Origin: Sphingobium faniae
GTDB lineage: Bacteria > Pseudomonadota > Alphaproteobacteria > Sphingomonadales > Sphingomonadaceae
DNA length: 57,270 nt
Direction: 5' to 3'
NCBI GenBank assembly: GCA_900100475.1
Contig: FMTU01000017.1
Coordinates: 1-57,270, forward strand
The notes under the pieces: generated by a model
Databases searched by the model: none
Seen by the model: only the letters and a program-made list of their open reading frames with translations
Told to the model about the DNA's origin: nothing
Shown here: in pieces, positions 21,322 through 29,277 of the stretch
Layout: each line of letters opens with the position of its first letter
Numbering within the stretch: position 1 is the stretch's first letter
Translations under genes and position numbers: made by a program

Positions 21322-21762
21322 CTAGGATGGCGCGCGTTCGGCAGCCTTTGAGCGAAGTCTCACGCCGTCGACGCTCCAGGCGCCGGGACCCGCAAACACC
21401 AGATAGAGGAAGACGAAGCAGAAAAGGATTGCTGCATCGCCGCCATTATTGACCGGGAAGAAATTCTGCGGAGCGTGAGCCATCCAATAGGCGACGGCCA
21501 TGGTGCCCGAAGCGATGAACGCAGCCGGACGGGTGAATAGGCCAAGGACAATCAAGGCACCTGCCACCGTCTCGACGATACCCGCGAATGCGCCGGGATT
21601 GTCGAAGGCGAGGCCCGACCAGGCTCTCTCACCGCCCGGGAAGCCAAAGAACTTCTGTGTCCCATGCGCCAGGAAGATCAGCCCCGAAACGATGCGCAGC
21701 AGGGCAAGCGCATAAGGTGCCCTGCGCGCAATCCCGACCTCATCAATCACGCAACCCTCCAT
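21322..21762 (-). CDS. DoxX-family membrane protein
   Basis: A 146-residue membrane protein. The DoxX signature is clear: LLRIVSGLIFLAHGTQKFFGF near the N terminus and GIVETVAGALIVLGLFTRPAAF in the middle, with about four hydrophobic helices and APQNFFPVNNGGDAAILFCF before the last one. DoxX-like proteins are linked to quinone or oxidative metabolism, and many occur next to ring-cleaving dioxygenases such as the YgiD-like gene just downstream. The ATG at 21760-21762 follows an intergenic stretch that holds a likely promoter. Confidence 0.88.
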   Translation of the reverse strand: MEGCVIDEVGIARRAPYALALLRIVSGLIFLAHGTQKFFGFPGGERAWSGLAFDNPGAFAGIVETVAGALIVLGLFTRPAAFIASGTMAVAYWMAHAPQNFFPVNNGGDAAILFCFVFLYLVFAGPGAWSVDGVRLRSKAAERAPS

Positions 21763-21885
21763 TGCTGCGCCGGGCAGTGCGAATGACAGCCCGGTTCTGC
21801 ATCTTGTACTTGTATAGTATTGAACAGGCGGTGTCTTCGAAGATCATGATATGCCCGTAACAACCGCGACCGCCGTGAAATTGCA

Positions 21886-22605
21886 TCACCGTCCCGGCGC
21901 GAAAGGCCCGATCACCGTCCGGTCATGCGGGGCGGCAAAGTCCGACGCTGGCCCTGCCGGCACCACGCTGGTCGGGTTGATGGTCCTGTGGCTTTCATAA
22001 TAGTGGCGCTTGATATGCTCCATGTTCACCGTGGCGGCGACGCCCGGCAACTGGAAGATCTCACGCGTGAAGCTCCAAAGGTTGGGGTAATCGACGATCC
22101 GCCGGACATTGCATTTGAAATGTCCGTTATAGACCTCGTCGAAACGGACGAGCGTGGTGAACAGCCGGATATCAGCCTCGCTGAGTTGGCCGCCCACCAG
22201 ATAACGCTGGCGCGACAGGCGATCCTCCAGCCAATCCAGCGTCTCGAATACGCCGGCAACGGCTTCGTCATAGGCGGCCTGGTTGGTGGCGAAGCCGGCC
22301 TTGTATACGCCGTTGTTGAAGCCGTCATAGACACGGGCGTTCGCCGCATCGATTTCTGCGCGGAGATGCGCCGGATAATAGTCGCACTGAGCAGCGCCGA
22401 CCTCATCGAAGGCGCTCGTCAGCATCCGGATGATTTCCGATGACTCATTGTTGACGATGGTGCGCCGCTCCCTGTCCCACAGGATGGGAACGGTGACGCG
22501 GCCGCTATAGTCGGCCTGTGCGGCGGTATAGACCTGATGGAGGAAGGTGGCCCCGTTGATGGGCTCCACAAGCTCGACCTCGTGCCTAACTATGGTCTTC
22601 CGCAA
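21886..22605 (-). pseudogene. yqjG: Xi-class GST (glutathionyl-hydroquinone reductase, YqjG/ECM4-like), N-terminus lost
   Basis: Residues from the DYSGRVTVPILWDRERRTIV stretch onward match Xi-class glutathione transferases closely, including VNNESSEIIRML, NNGVYKAGFATNQ, RYLVGGQLSEADIRLFTTL, GHFKCNVRRIVDYPNL and HIKRHYYESHRTINP. Complete family members are about 320 residues and begin with a thioredoxin-fold part carrying the catalytic CPWAHR cysteine. That part is missing here. The frame enters from unrelated sequence, the only start is a TTG at 22605, and an in-frame stop lies shortly upstream. It is thus a 5'-deleted gene, and even if made, the product would lack the active-site cysteine. 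Confidence 0.75.
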
Positions 22606-22702
22606 AGGCCGGCTGCCAGTGCTGGCCGTTGAGGCGCCGTTGCATGCCTGAAGCGGCCACAGCCGGCGCGTGCATCAGACATGGCTGCTCTCCCGCTCGA
22701 TG

Positions 22703-23743
22703 TCAGTAGAACCTGGCGCGAACGCCGAGCGCATCATTCGTTTGCGCGATCGAGTCTTCGGCAGTCCCCGCTAGGCCCGTCAGCGCTCTGATGGCGTCGA
22801 TCGTGTCGGGAATGACGATGGCCTGGTTGTCGACCATATAGGCGTAGAACAGTTCGTCACCCTCGACCTTGAGCATGTCCTCCCACAATGCCACCTCATA
22901 GAGATTATCGTGTGGGCGGCCGAGGTCGGCCATCAGTTCCTTGACCGTGTTGATCGCGGCGAGGCCATCGCTGGCGCGGATCAGCGCGATCCGGGACGAA
23001 GCCCGGAACGCGTTGAGCACCTCTTCCTTGCTCGCGCTCCGCGTCAACTGCACCGACCAATAATGAAGATGCGCCAGCGTTTGCGGGACTTTGACCGCCA
23101 TCGTCACGACGTCGAGCTCAGGATCCACGCTTTGGGCGTCTGGTCCCTGATGGCTGGGGATGTCAGGCTCGGGGGCGAGTGTGTTCATGATGCCGCCCAG
23201 GTGGCTTTCCCACGGATCGGTGGCCCGCCGCAACAGGGTGCCGCGAGCCCGCTTCAAAAGGCCTGCGCGCTTGAGTGCCGTCAGAGTGCGCACGATCGAG
23301 GTTGTGTTGCAGGACACCACCCGCGTCGCCGTTCGTCCCACCGCGCTATCGAACGAGACCTCCGCGACGAAGGAATGTCCCGTGACGGCATGCTTCTCGC
23401 CGCCATGAACGATGAACTTGAGGCCGCTTGCGCGATATACCTCTGCATTCTGCGCGGCGATGCGCTTGGGCGTACAGTCCACCACCACATCGGCCTGTCC
23501 GAGGAGCGCACCCAGCGTACCGGCGATGTTGAAACCAGCGTCCCGCATCGACTTGGCATGTTCGGACGTGGCCGCATAGAGACCGATTCCCTGCTCCTCA
23601 AGCGGGCGCAGCCGCCAGTCCGCAGTAATGTCCGCCACTCCGGCAAGCCGCATGTCCTTCTGCGCCAGGACGGCGGTTGCCACCCGCTTGCCGATAACGC
23701 CGTAGCCGTTGATCGCGACGCGAACTGGATCGTGCTGGGTCAT
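22703..23743 (-). CDS. Archaeal-type (type II) glyceraldehyde-3-phosphate dehydrogenase
   Basis: This 346-residue protein has the layout of archaeal phosphorylating GAPDH: RVAINGYGVIGKRVA as the nucleotide-binding start, VVDCTPKRIAAQNAEVYR, FIVHGGEKH, then the catalytic cysteine Cys145 in RVVSCNTTSIVRTL, and later RRATDPWESHLGGIMNTL. The bacterial GapA pattern SCTTNCLAP is absent. Such enzymes oxidise glyceraldehyde-3-phosphate with NAD or NADP. They are rare in proteobacteria, and no other glycolytic gene is here. It is followed by the truncated GST and preceded by an amidohydrolase. I am confident of the family but not of the substrate. Confidence 0.88.
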   Translation of the reverse strand: MTQHDPVRVAINGYGVIGKRVATAVLAQKDMRLAGVADITADWRLRPLEEQGIGLYAATSEHAKSMRDAGFNIAGTLGALLGQADVVVDCTPKRIAAQNAEVYRASGLKFIVHGGEKHAVTGHSFVAEVSFDSAVGRTATRVVSCNTTSIVRTLTALKRAGLLKRARGTLLRRATDPWESHLGGIMNTLAPEPDIPSHQGPDAQSVDPELDVVTMAVKVPQTLAHLHYWSVQLTRSASKEEVLNAFRASSRIALIRASDGLAAINTVKELMADLGRPHDNLYEVALWEDMLKVEGDELFYAYMVDNQAIVIPDTIDAIRALTGLAGTAEDSIAQTNDALGVRARFY

Positions 23744-23820
23744 CTTCGCCGCCTTCCTTTAGACGAGGGTGTCCGGGCCGGGCGTCGTCATAGCCCGGAC
23801 ATCTACGACTGGCGTGAACC

Positions 23821-25080
23821 TTATCTGGTCTTCCTGAAGACATCGAGCTCGACCTCGTAGGCCGGCTCGGGGCGCTTGAACAGATATTCGCCATTGCGGA
23901 TCGACGCCAGCACGTCAGCGCGCTGACGCACGGCCTCGAACGGCGTCTGGGCGTCCAGCACCAGGAAGTTGGCCGGCTTGCCCGCTTCGATGCCGTATTG
24001 ATCTTCGACGTTCAGGGTCCTGGCGCCGTTATAGGTGATCAGGTCCAGGCACCGGTCAAGCTCGTCAAACGACATGGTTTGCGCCAGGTGAATGCCGTTA
24101 TCGAGGATGTTCATCAGATTGCCATTGCCTGCCGGATACCATGGGTCGTTGATGGAATCCTGCCCGAAGCAGACGTTGATGCCGCTTTCCCACAATTCCT
24201 TCACCCGCGTCAGGCCGCGACGCTTGGGATAGCTATCCTGCCGGCCTTGCAGATAGGCGTTCTCGGTCGGCAGCGAGATGAAATTCAGCCCCGACTTCTG
24301 GAACAGGCCCATCATGCGAAAGGCATAGGCATTGTCCGCCGAGCCGAACGAGCAGGTGTGGCTGGCGGCCGTGCGGGCGCCGATGCCTTCGGCCATCACC
24401 AGCGCATTGAGCAGTTCGACGAAGCGGCTCATCACGTCGTCGGTTTCGTCGCAATGCACATCGATCAGCTTGTTGTGCTTGACCGCCAGTTCGACGGTGC
24501 GGTGGATGGATTTCTCGCCGATCTCGCGTGCCCATTCGAAGTGCGGGATGGCGCCGACACAGTCCGCGCCCATTTTCAACGCTTCTTCCACCATTTCGTC
24601 GCCGCCCTTGTAGGCGTACATGCCTTCCTGCGGGAACGCGACGATCTGGATGGTGACATTGTCCTTCAACTCTTCGCGGATTTCCAGCATCGCCTTCAGG
24701 CCGGTCAGCTTGGGATCGTCCACGTCGATATGGGTGCGGATGAACTGGACACCTTTGGACACTTCTTCCATGATGCCCTTCAGCGCGCGTTCCCTGGCGT
24801 CGGCAAGCGTCTGGGTCTTCTTGACATCGTGCCAGCGGGCGATTCCTTCGAACAGCGTACCGGTCGTATTGGTGGCGCCTTCGCTGCGGCCAGTATAGAC
24901 ATAATCGAGATGCAGGTGGGCATCGACATAGGGCGGCACCACCAGACGGCCCTGAAGGTCGATTTCCTCGCCCGCTCCGGGCAGTTCCTTGCCGATCTGC
25001 TTGATGACACCCTTGTCGACCATGATTTCGCTGGTTTCATCGTGCTGACGGTAGATACGGGCATTGGTGAACTTCTTCAC
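23821..25080 (-). CDS. codA: Cytosine deaminase-like amidohydrolase
   Basis: The 419-residue protein is closely similar in pattern to CodA: VVPPYVDAHLHLD (first metal motif), GTLFEGIARWHD, GVQFIRTHIDVDDPKLTGLK, IQIVAFPQEGMY, GAIPHFEWAREIG, LIDVHCDETDD, RTAASHTCSFG, YPKRRGLTRVKELWESGINV and CFGQDSINDPWYPAGN with the metal-ligand aspartate. E. coli CodA has FGHDDVFDPWYP there, so the His to Gln change may point to a related substrate (creatinine, isocytosine or a triazine-type ring). I chose GTG at 25080 because an AAGGAG site lies seven bases ahead. It pairs with the MFS gene upstream. Confidence 0.82.
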   Translation of the reverse strand: MKKFTNARIYRQHDETSEIMVDKGVIKQIGKELPGAGEEIDLQGRLVVPPYVDAHLHLDYVYTGRSEGATNTTGTLFEGIARWHDVKKTQTLADARERALKGIMEEVSKGVQFIRTHIDVDDPKLTGLKAMLEIREELKDNVTIQIVAFPQEGMYAYKGGDEMVEEALKMGADCVGAIPHFEWAREIGEKSIHRTVELAVKHNKLIDVHCDETDDVMSRFVELLNALVMAEGIGARTAASHTCSFGSADNAYAFRMMGLFQKSGLNFISLPTENAYLQGRQDSYPKRRGLTRVKELWESGINVCFGQDSINDPWYPAGNGNLMNILDNGIHLAQTMSFDELDRCLDLITYNGARTLNVEDQYGIEAGKPANFLVLDAQTPFEAVRQRADVLASIRNGEYLFKRPEPAYEVELDVFRKTR

Positions 25081-25111
25081 GATTATCTCCTTCACGATTT
25101 GACGATGCTAT

Positions 25112-26299
25112 TCAGGAAGAGCGCAGGGTGCGCTTGGCAAAGAATGCGATGATGGCGGCCGAGACAAAACAGATCAGCGACAGATAAACGATGCCTCTGG
25201 CGCCCATGCGTCCCGGGAATTCGGTCAGCAGCGCCCCGCCCACCCCGGTCGCGATCATGATCGAGAAGTTGAACACGCTCGATTGCACCGACGTGGCCAC
25301 GCCCTTGGCTTCCGAGACCTGCTTGCTGACGGCGGTCTGATACATCGTCACCAGCGGGCCGAAAGCGAGACCCCACAGGAAAAACGCGAGATGCGAGATG
25401 CCTGGCGTTCCCCGGAATGTCAGGAGCAGGGCCATGGCAATGGCGCCTACGATCAGCATCGAGACGATTAGCGGGCGCAGATAGGCGTCAATATATTTCG
25501 CGGAACCAAAGACCGAGATGACCGAGCCGATGCCGAAGATCAGCATGGCCATGGCGATTCCGCCGGCGAAGTTGATCAGCTGCACGATCAGGGTGATGTA
25601 GGTGTAAGCGCCGTAATGCGCCGCGACCGACAAGAAGGTCAGGAGCAGGATGATCAGTATCGATGGCATCTTGAGTACCGCCAGAGGCGAATTGCTTTTG
25701 GTGAGTTTTTCACCTTCCACCGACGGCAGGAAGAACCAGGACAGCACGGCAATGGCCACGACGATCAGCCCCAGCGCCATGAATGCGGTCCGCCAGCCGA
25801 ATGTGAGGCCGATCGTCGTCATCACCGGCAGGCCGATGGCGATGCCAAGCGTGTTGCCCGACATGATGACCGTGATCGCCTTGCCATGCATATTATCGGG
25901 GACCAGACGCGTGCCATAGGCCGCGATCATCGGCCACATCACGCCGGCACAAATGCCGCCGAGAATGCGGCTGGCAACGATGACCTCATAGGAGGAGGAG
26001 ATGGCGACGACGATGTTGGAGGCAGCGAAGCCGATCAGCAGCGCCATCAGCAGCTTCTTGCGGTTGACCGCCAGGGTCGCGCTGACCAGTGGAATGGCGC
26101 AAATGGCGGACGCCAGCGCATAGACACCGACGAGGAAGCCGACCCGGCTCTCGGAAACTCCCAGGCCGTCGCTCATCTGTGGTAAAATGCCTGACGGCAC
26201 CAGTTCGGACAGGATACCAACAAAGGTAACACTGGCCATCAGGCCAAAGACAAACCACGAAAATGTCTGCTTTTCACTAAGTTGAGTATTCGTGGTCAC
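25112..26299 (-). CDS. MFS transporter paired with the deaminase-like gene
   Basis: The product has 395 residues and twelve predicted hydrophobic segments, in the AraJ/NepI/PbuE style of drug- or purine-efflux MFS proteins (LSELVPSGILPQMSDGLGVS near the start, AGVMWPMIAAYGTRLVP, GNTLGIAIGLPVMTTIG). It starts with GTG at 26299 behind a strong GGAGG site. It lies 31 bases before the cytosine deaminase-like gene, so the two probably form an operon that moves and deaminates a nucleobase-like compound. Import or export cannot be told. Confidence 0.85.
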   Translation of the reverse strand: MTTNTQLSEKQTFSWFVFGLMASVTFVGILSELVPSGILPQMSDGLGVSESRVGFLVGVYALASAICAIPLVSATLAVNRKKLLMALLIGFAASNIVVAISSSYEVIVASRILGGICAGVMWPMIAAYGTRLVPDNMHGKAITVIMSGNTLGIAIGLPVMTTIGLTFGWRTAFMALGLIVVAIAVLSWFFLPSVEGEKLTKSNSPLAVLKMPSILIILLLTFLSVAAHYGAYTYITLIVQLINFAGGIAMAMLIFGIGSVISVFGSAKYIDAYLRPLIVSMLIVGAIAMALLLTFRGTPGISHLAFFLWGLAFGPLVTMYQTAVSKQVSEAKGVATSVQSSVFNFSIMIATGVGGALLTEFPGRMGARGIVYLSLICFVSAAIIAFFAKRTLRSS

Positions 26300-26384
26300 G
26301 TTCGCCTCCTTCCTGCGTGTCGAATGCGTTCGATATCCGATTCATTGCCGCCGTGATGGCCCAGGCGACGATCGCACGCATCGG

Positions 26385-27911
26385 CTACAATTCAACGCCA
26401 ATAATTTCTCCCGCCCGCGCAGCATAATCGAGCGCATAGGCAAGCTCTCCAGCCGTCTCCGCATGAATATGGAGGAGCGGCTGGCCCCGTTCGACCTCCT
26501 CGCCGAGACGCGTCTCCATGTGAATACCTGCGGCCTTGACGTCGGGCGCGCCGGCCAGCTTGGCGAGACGCGCCAGCTTGCGATTGTCGATATGGACGAC
26601 GCGCCCGGCGCGCGCGGCGACGATGGCATGGGTCTGTGCGGCGACCGGCGGAGTTCGCATGCCGCCTTGAGCTTCGCAGATCGCCGCGAATTTCGTCCAG
26701 GCGCGCCCATCGGCGAGTGTCGTCAGCGCGAGCGAAACGCCCTGGCCGGGTTCGGCCTTACCGCCGATCTCGAGCGCAGCGCCGGCGAGCACCGCGGCGC
26801 GCCGGCGCAGATCGTCCGGCGCCTCGGGCGCATTGCGCAAGACGGCGAGCACGTCGCGCGCCTCCAGCGCCGGGCCGACGCCGCGTCCGACCGGCTGGGA
26901 GCCGTCGGTGAGCAGGCAGCGCGCCTCGATGCCCGAACGCGCGGCCACCGTCCGCATTCGTTCGGCGAGATGGCGGGCGCCTTCTTCGGTGCGCACCTTG
27001 GCGGTTGGGCCTACCGGAATGTCGATGACCACATGGGTCGAGCCCGCCGCGATCTTTTTGGACAAGACCGAGGCAATGAGCTGACCTTCGGTATCGACGT
27101 CCAGCTCACGCTCGATGCGCACGAACTTGTCGTCAGCGGGACTGAGGTGAACGGCGCCGCCCCAGGCGATGCAGCCTCCCTCCTGTTCAACCACGCGCTT
27201 CAGCGCCGCAAGGTCCAGGTGCACGGGAGCAAGCGTCTCCATCATGTCGGCGGTTCCGGCCGGTGACGTGATCGCGCGTGAGGAAGTTTTCGGCATGATG
27301 AGGCCGTTCGCCGCGACAATGGCCACGACCAGCGGCGTGGTGCGGTTGCCCGGCAGCCCCCCAACACAATGCTTGTCGACCACGACCGGCGCGTTCCACG
27401 ACAGACGCTCGCCGACGGCAATCATCGCAGCAGTAAGGTCTGCGGTTTCGTTTTCGTCGAGCGGTAGCGCCGCACTCGAGGTGAGGAAGGCTGCAAGGTG
27501 GACATCTGTGTAGTGGCCCTGGGCGACATCGCCGACAATGGCGGCGAGCGCGGCCGCGTCGAGGCGATGCCCGTAGATGCGCCGGCGCACGTTGGCGAGC
27601 GACTCGACCGCCGGCGCATGCGTGACCGCGACCGCATCTCCCTGGGCAACGCCGAGCATCTCCCAGGCCGGTTCCGAGAGCGCCGCCTCACCCGGCGCGA
27701 GCAGGCCATCGCCTTCGACCTGATAGAGCAGCGCCCGCACCGCACGATCGCCAGCCGAGAGCAGCACTTGCGAACGCCCGGACAATCCTTCGGCCTGGCA
27801 GACATGGCAGTCGGTGCGCATGATTACGATAGGCTGGTGCTGGCTGTGGAGGCCGAGCCGCCGTGCGCGCAATGTCGGCTGGACGAGAGCGCCCTCGTTG
27901 GACGCCGTCAT
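26385..27911 (-). CDS. AMP/thymidine phosphorylase-family enzyme (archaeal-type DeoA)
   Basis: This 508-residue protein belongs to the long, archaeal-type branch of nucleoside/nucleotide phosphorylases. Signatures are DKHCVGGLPGNRTTPLVVAI, then PKTSSRAITSPAGTADMME, where ordinary E. coli DeoA has DKHSTGGVGD and a different loop. An N-terminal domain of about 90 residues precedes the core, as in archaeal AMP phosphorylase; that family converts AMP and phosphate to adenine and ribose 1,5-bisphosphate. Bacterial members are usually labelled thymidine phosphorylase by rule. The ATG at 27911 overlaps the stop of the MBL gene. The genes ahead (PRPP synthetase, phosphoketolase) suggest work on nucleotide ribose. 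Confidence 0.85.
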   Translation of the reverse strand: MTASNEGALVQPTLRARRLGLHSQHQPIVIMRTDCHVCQAEGLSGRSQVLLSAGDRAVRALLYQVEGDGLLAPGEAALSEPAWEMLGVAQGDAVAVTHAPAVESLANVRRRIYGHRLDAAALAAIVGDVAQGHYTDVHLAAFLTSSAALPLDENETADLTAAMIAVGERLSWNAPVVVDKHCVGGLPGNRTTPLVVAIVAANGLIMPKTSSRAITSPAGTADMMETLAPVHLDLAALKRVVEQEGGCIAWGGAVHLSPADDKFVRIERELDVDTEGQLIASVLSKKIAAGSTHVVIDIPVGPTAKVRTEEGARHLAERMRTVAARSGIEARCLLTDGSQPVGRGVGPALEARDVLAVLRNAPEAPDDLRRRAAVLAGAALEIGGKAEPGQGVSLALTTLADGRAWTKFAAICEAQGGMRTPPVAAQTHAIVAARAGRVVHIDNRKLARLAKLAGAPDVKAAGIHMETRLGEEVERGQPLLHIHAETAGELAYALDYAARAGEIIGVEL

Positions 27912-29266
27912 AGGTCGAACACCTGCGCCTGGCGCGGGACGACGGCGTCCCATCCCAATTCATGGTCGATGCGCGAGCGCAGCGCCTCCGAGGCTTGCGC
28001 CTCACCATGCACGATGAAGACGCGCTGCGGCGGACGCTGAAATCCCGATAGCCAGCGCATCAATTCATTGGCGTCAGCATGGGCGGACAGCATCGGTAGA
28101 TCGGCGACTTCCGCCGCAATCTGAATCCATTGGCCATGGATCTTTATCTCGCGCGCGCCCTCGAGCATCGCGCGCCCGCGGGTTCCCGCCGCCTGGAAGC
28201 CGGAGAAGACAATGGTGTTCTTGTGGTCGGGCGCGAACGTCTTGAGGTGATGAAGCACGCGCCCGCCCGTCGCCATGCCGCTCGCCGAAATGACGATCTT
28301 GGGGTAAGGGCTCGCGCTGATCGCCTTCGATTGCTCGACCTCGCGCGTATAGGTAGCGATATCGCACGAAGCGCGGCAGACTTCGGGCGTCAGCCGATGA
28401 TCGGCGAGGTATTCGCACAGCATGTCGGTCGCATTGATGGCCATCGGGCTGTCCAGGTAGATCGGGATGTTCTTCAGCCGGCCAGCCTCCCGCAGCTTCC
28501 AGAGATAATAGAGAAGCGCCTGGGCGCGTCCGACCGCAAAGGCCGGGATGATGACCGTCCCGCCGCGGCGGACGGTGCGTTCCACGACCGCGCCCAGCGC
28601 TTCGGCGGCATCGGTCGGGTCATGAATGCGGTTGCCATAGGTCGACTCGATCACGACGAAATCGGCTTGGGCGACCGGCTCCGGGTCCAGCATGAAGGGA
28701 TCGGAATAGCGACCGAGATCGCCGGAGAAGACGATACGCCGGCCGCCCCATTCGACATCGGCTGTCGCGGCGCCGAGGATGTGCCCGGCATGGCGAAAGG
28801 TGACCCTCGCGCCGCCCGGCAGTTCGGTGGATTTGGAGAACTGTACCGAGCTGAAGGACTCGATCGCGCGCTCGGCGTCGCGCACGCCATAGAGCGGCAA
28901 GGCGGGCTTGTGCCGCGTGGCGCCGATTCGGTTGAGGAAATCGGCGTCCTTCTCGTTAAGATAGCCGCTGTCCTTGAGAATGAGCGCGGCCACGTCGCGC
29001 GTCGCCGCGGTCGCATAGATGCGGCCGCGAAAGCCGTCGCGCACGAGGCGCGGCAGATAGCCGGAATGGTCGAGATGGGCATGGGTGAGAATGACTGCAT
29101 CGATGCTGGCGGGCGGGACCGGCAGCGGCTCCCAATTGAGTTCGCGCAGATTCTTCATGCCCTGGAACAGGCCGCAATCGATCAGGATGCGCTTGCCGTC
29201 ATGCTCGAGCAAATGCTTCGAACCGGTGACGGTTCCGGCGGCGCCAAGCGAGGTCATGGTGAGCAT
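27908..29266 (-). CDS. MBL-fold beta-CASP RNase-like metallohydrolase
   Basis: This 452-residue protein has the metallo-beta-lactamase metal site HAHLDHSGY, the second metal motif HAGHILGAATADVEW and VFSGDLGRYSDPFM. It also has the beta-CASP and RMMBL parts: VIESTYGNRIH, GTVIIPAFAVGRAQALLYYL, ISASGMATGGRVLHHL and a final ADLPMLSAHADANELM. This is the family of TTHA0252-type and CPSF-like RNases. It likely cuts RNA in the cytoplasm. It lies in one transcript between the phosphoketolase and the phosphorylase (ATGA overlap with the latter), and could degrade RNA to feed nucleotides to its neighbours; that link is inference. Confidence 0.88.
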   Translation of the reverse strand: MLTMTSLGAAGTVTGSKHLLEHDGKRILIDCGLFQGMKNLRELNWEPLPVPPASIDAVILTHAHLDHSGYLPRLVRDGFRGRIYATAATRDVAALILKDSGYLNEKDADFLNRIGATRHKPALPLYGVRDAERAIESFSSVQFSKSTELPGGARVTFRHAGHILGAATADVEWGGRRIVFSGDLGRYSDPFMLDPEPVAQADFVVIESTYGNRIHDPTDAAEALGAVVERTVRRGGTVIIPAFAVGRAQALLYYLWKLREAGRLKNIPIYLDSPMAINATDMLCEYLADHRLTPEVCRASCDIATYTREVEQSKAISASPYPKIVISASGMATGGRVLHHLKTFAPDHKNTIVFSGFQAAGTRGRAMLEGAREIKIHGQWIQIAAEVADLPMLSAHADANELMRWLSGFQRPPQRVFIVHGEAQASEALRSRIDHELGWDAVVPRQAQVFDL

Positions 29267-29277
29267 CAAGCGGCCTT

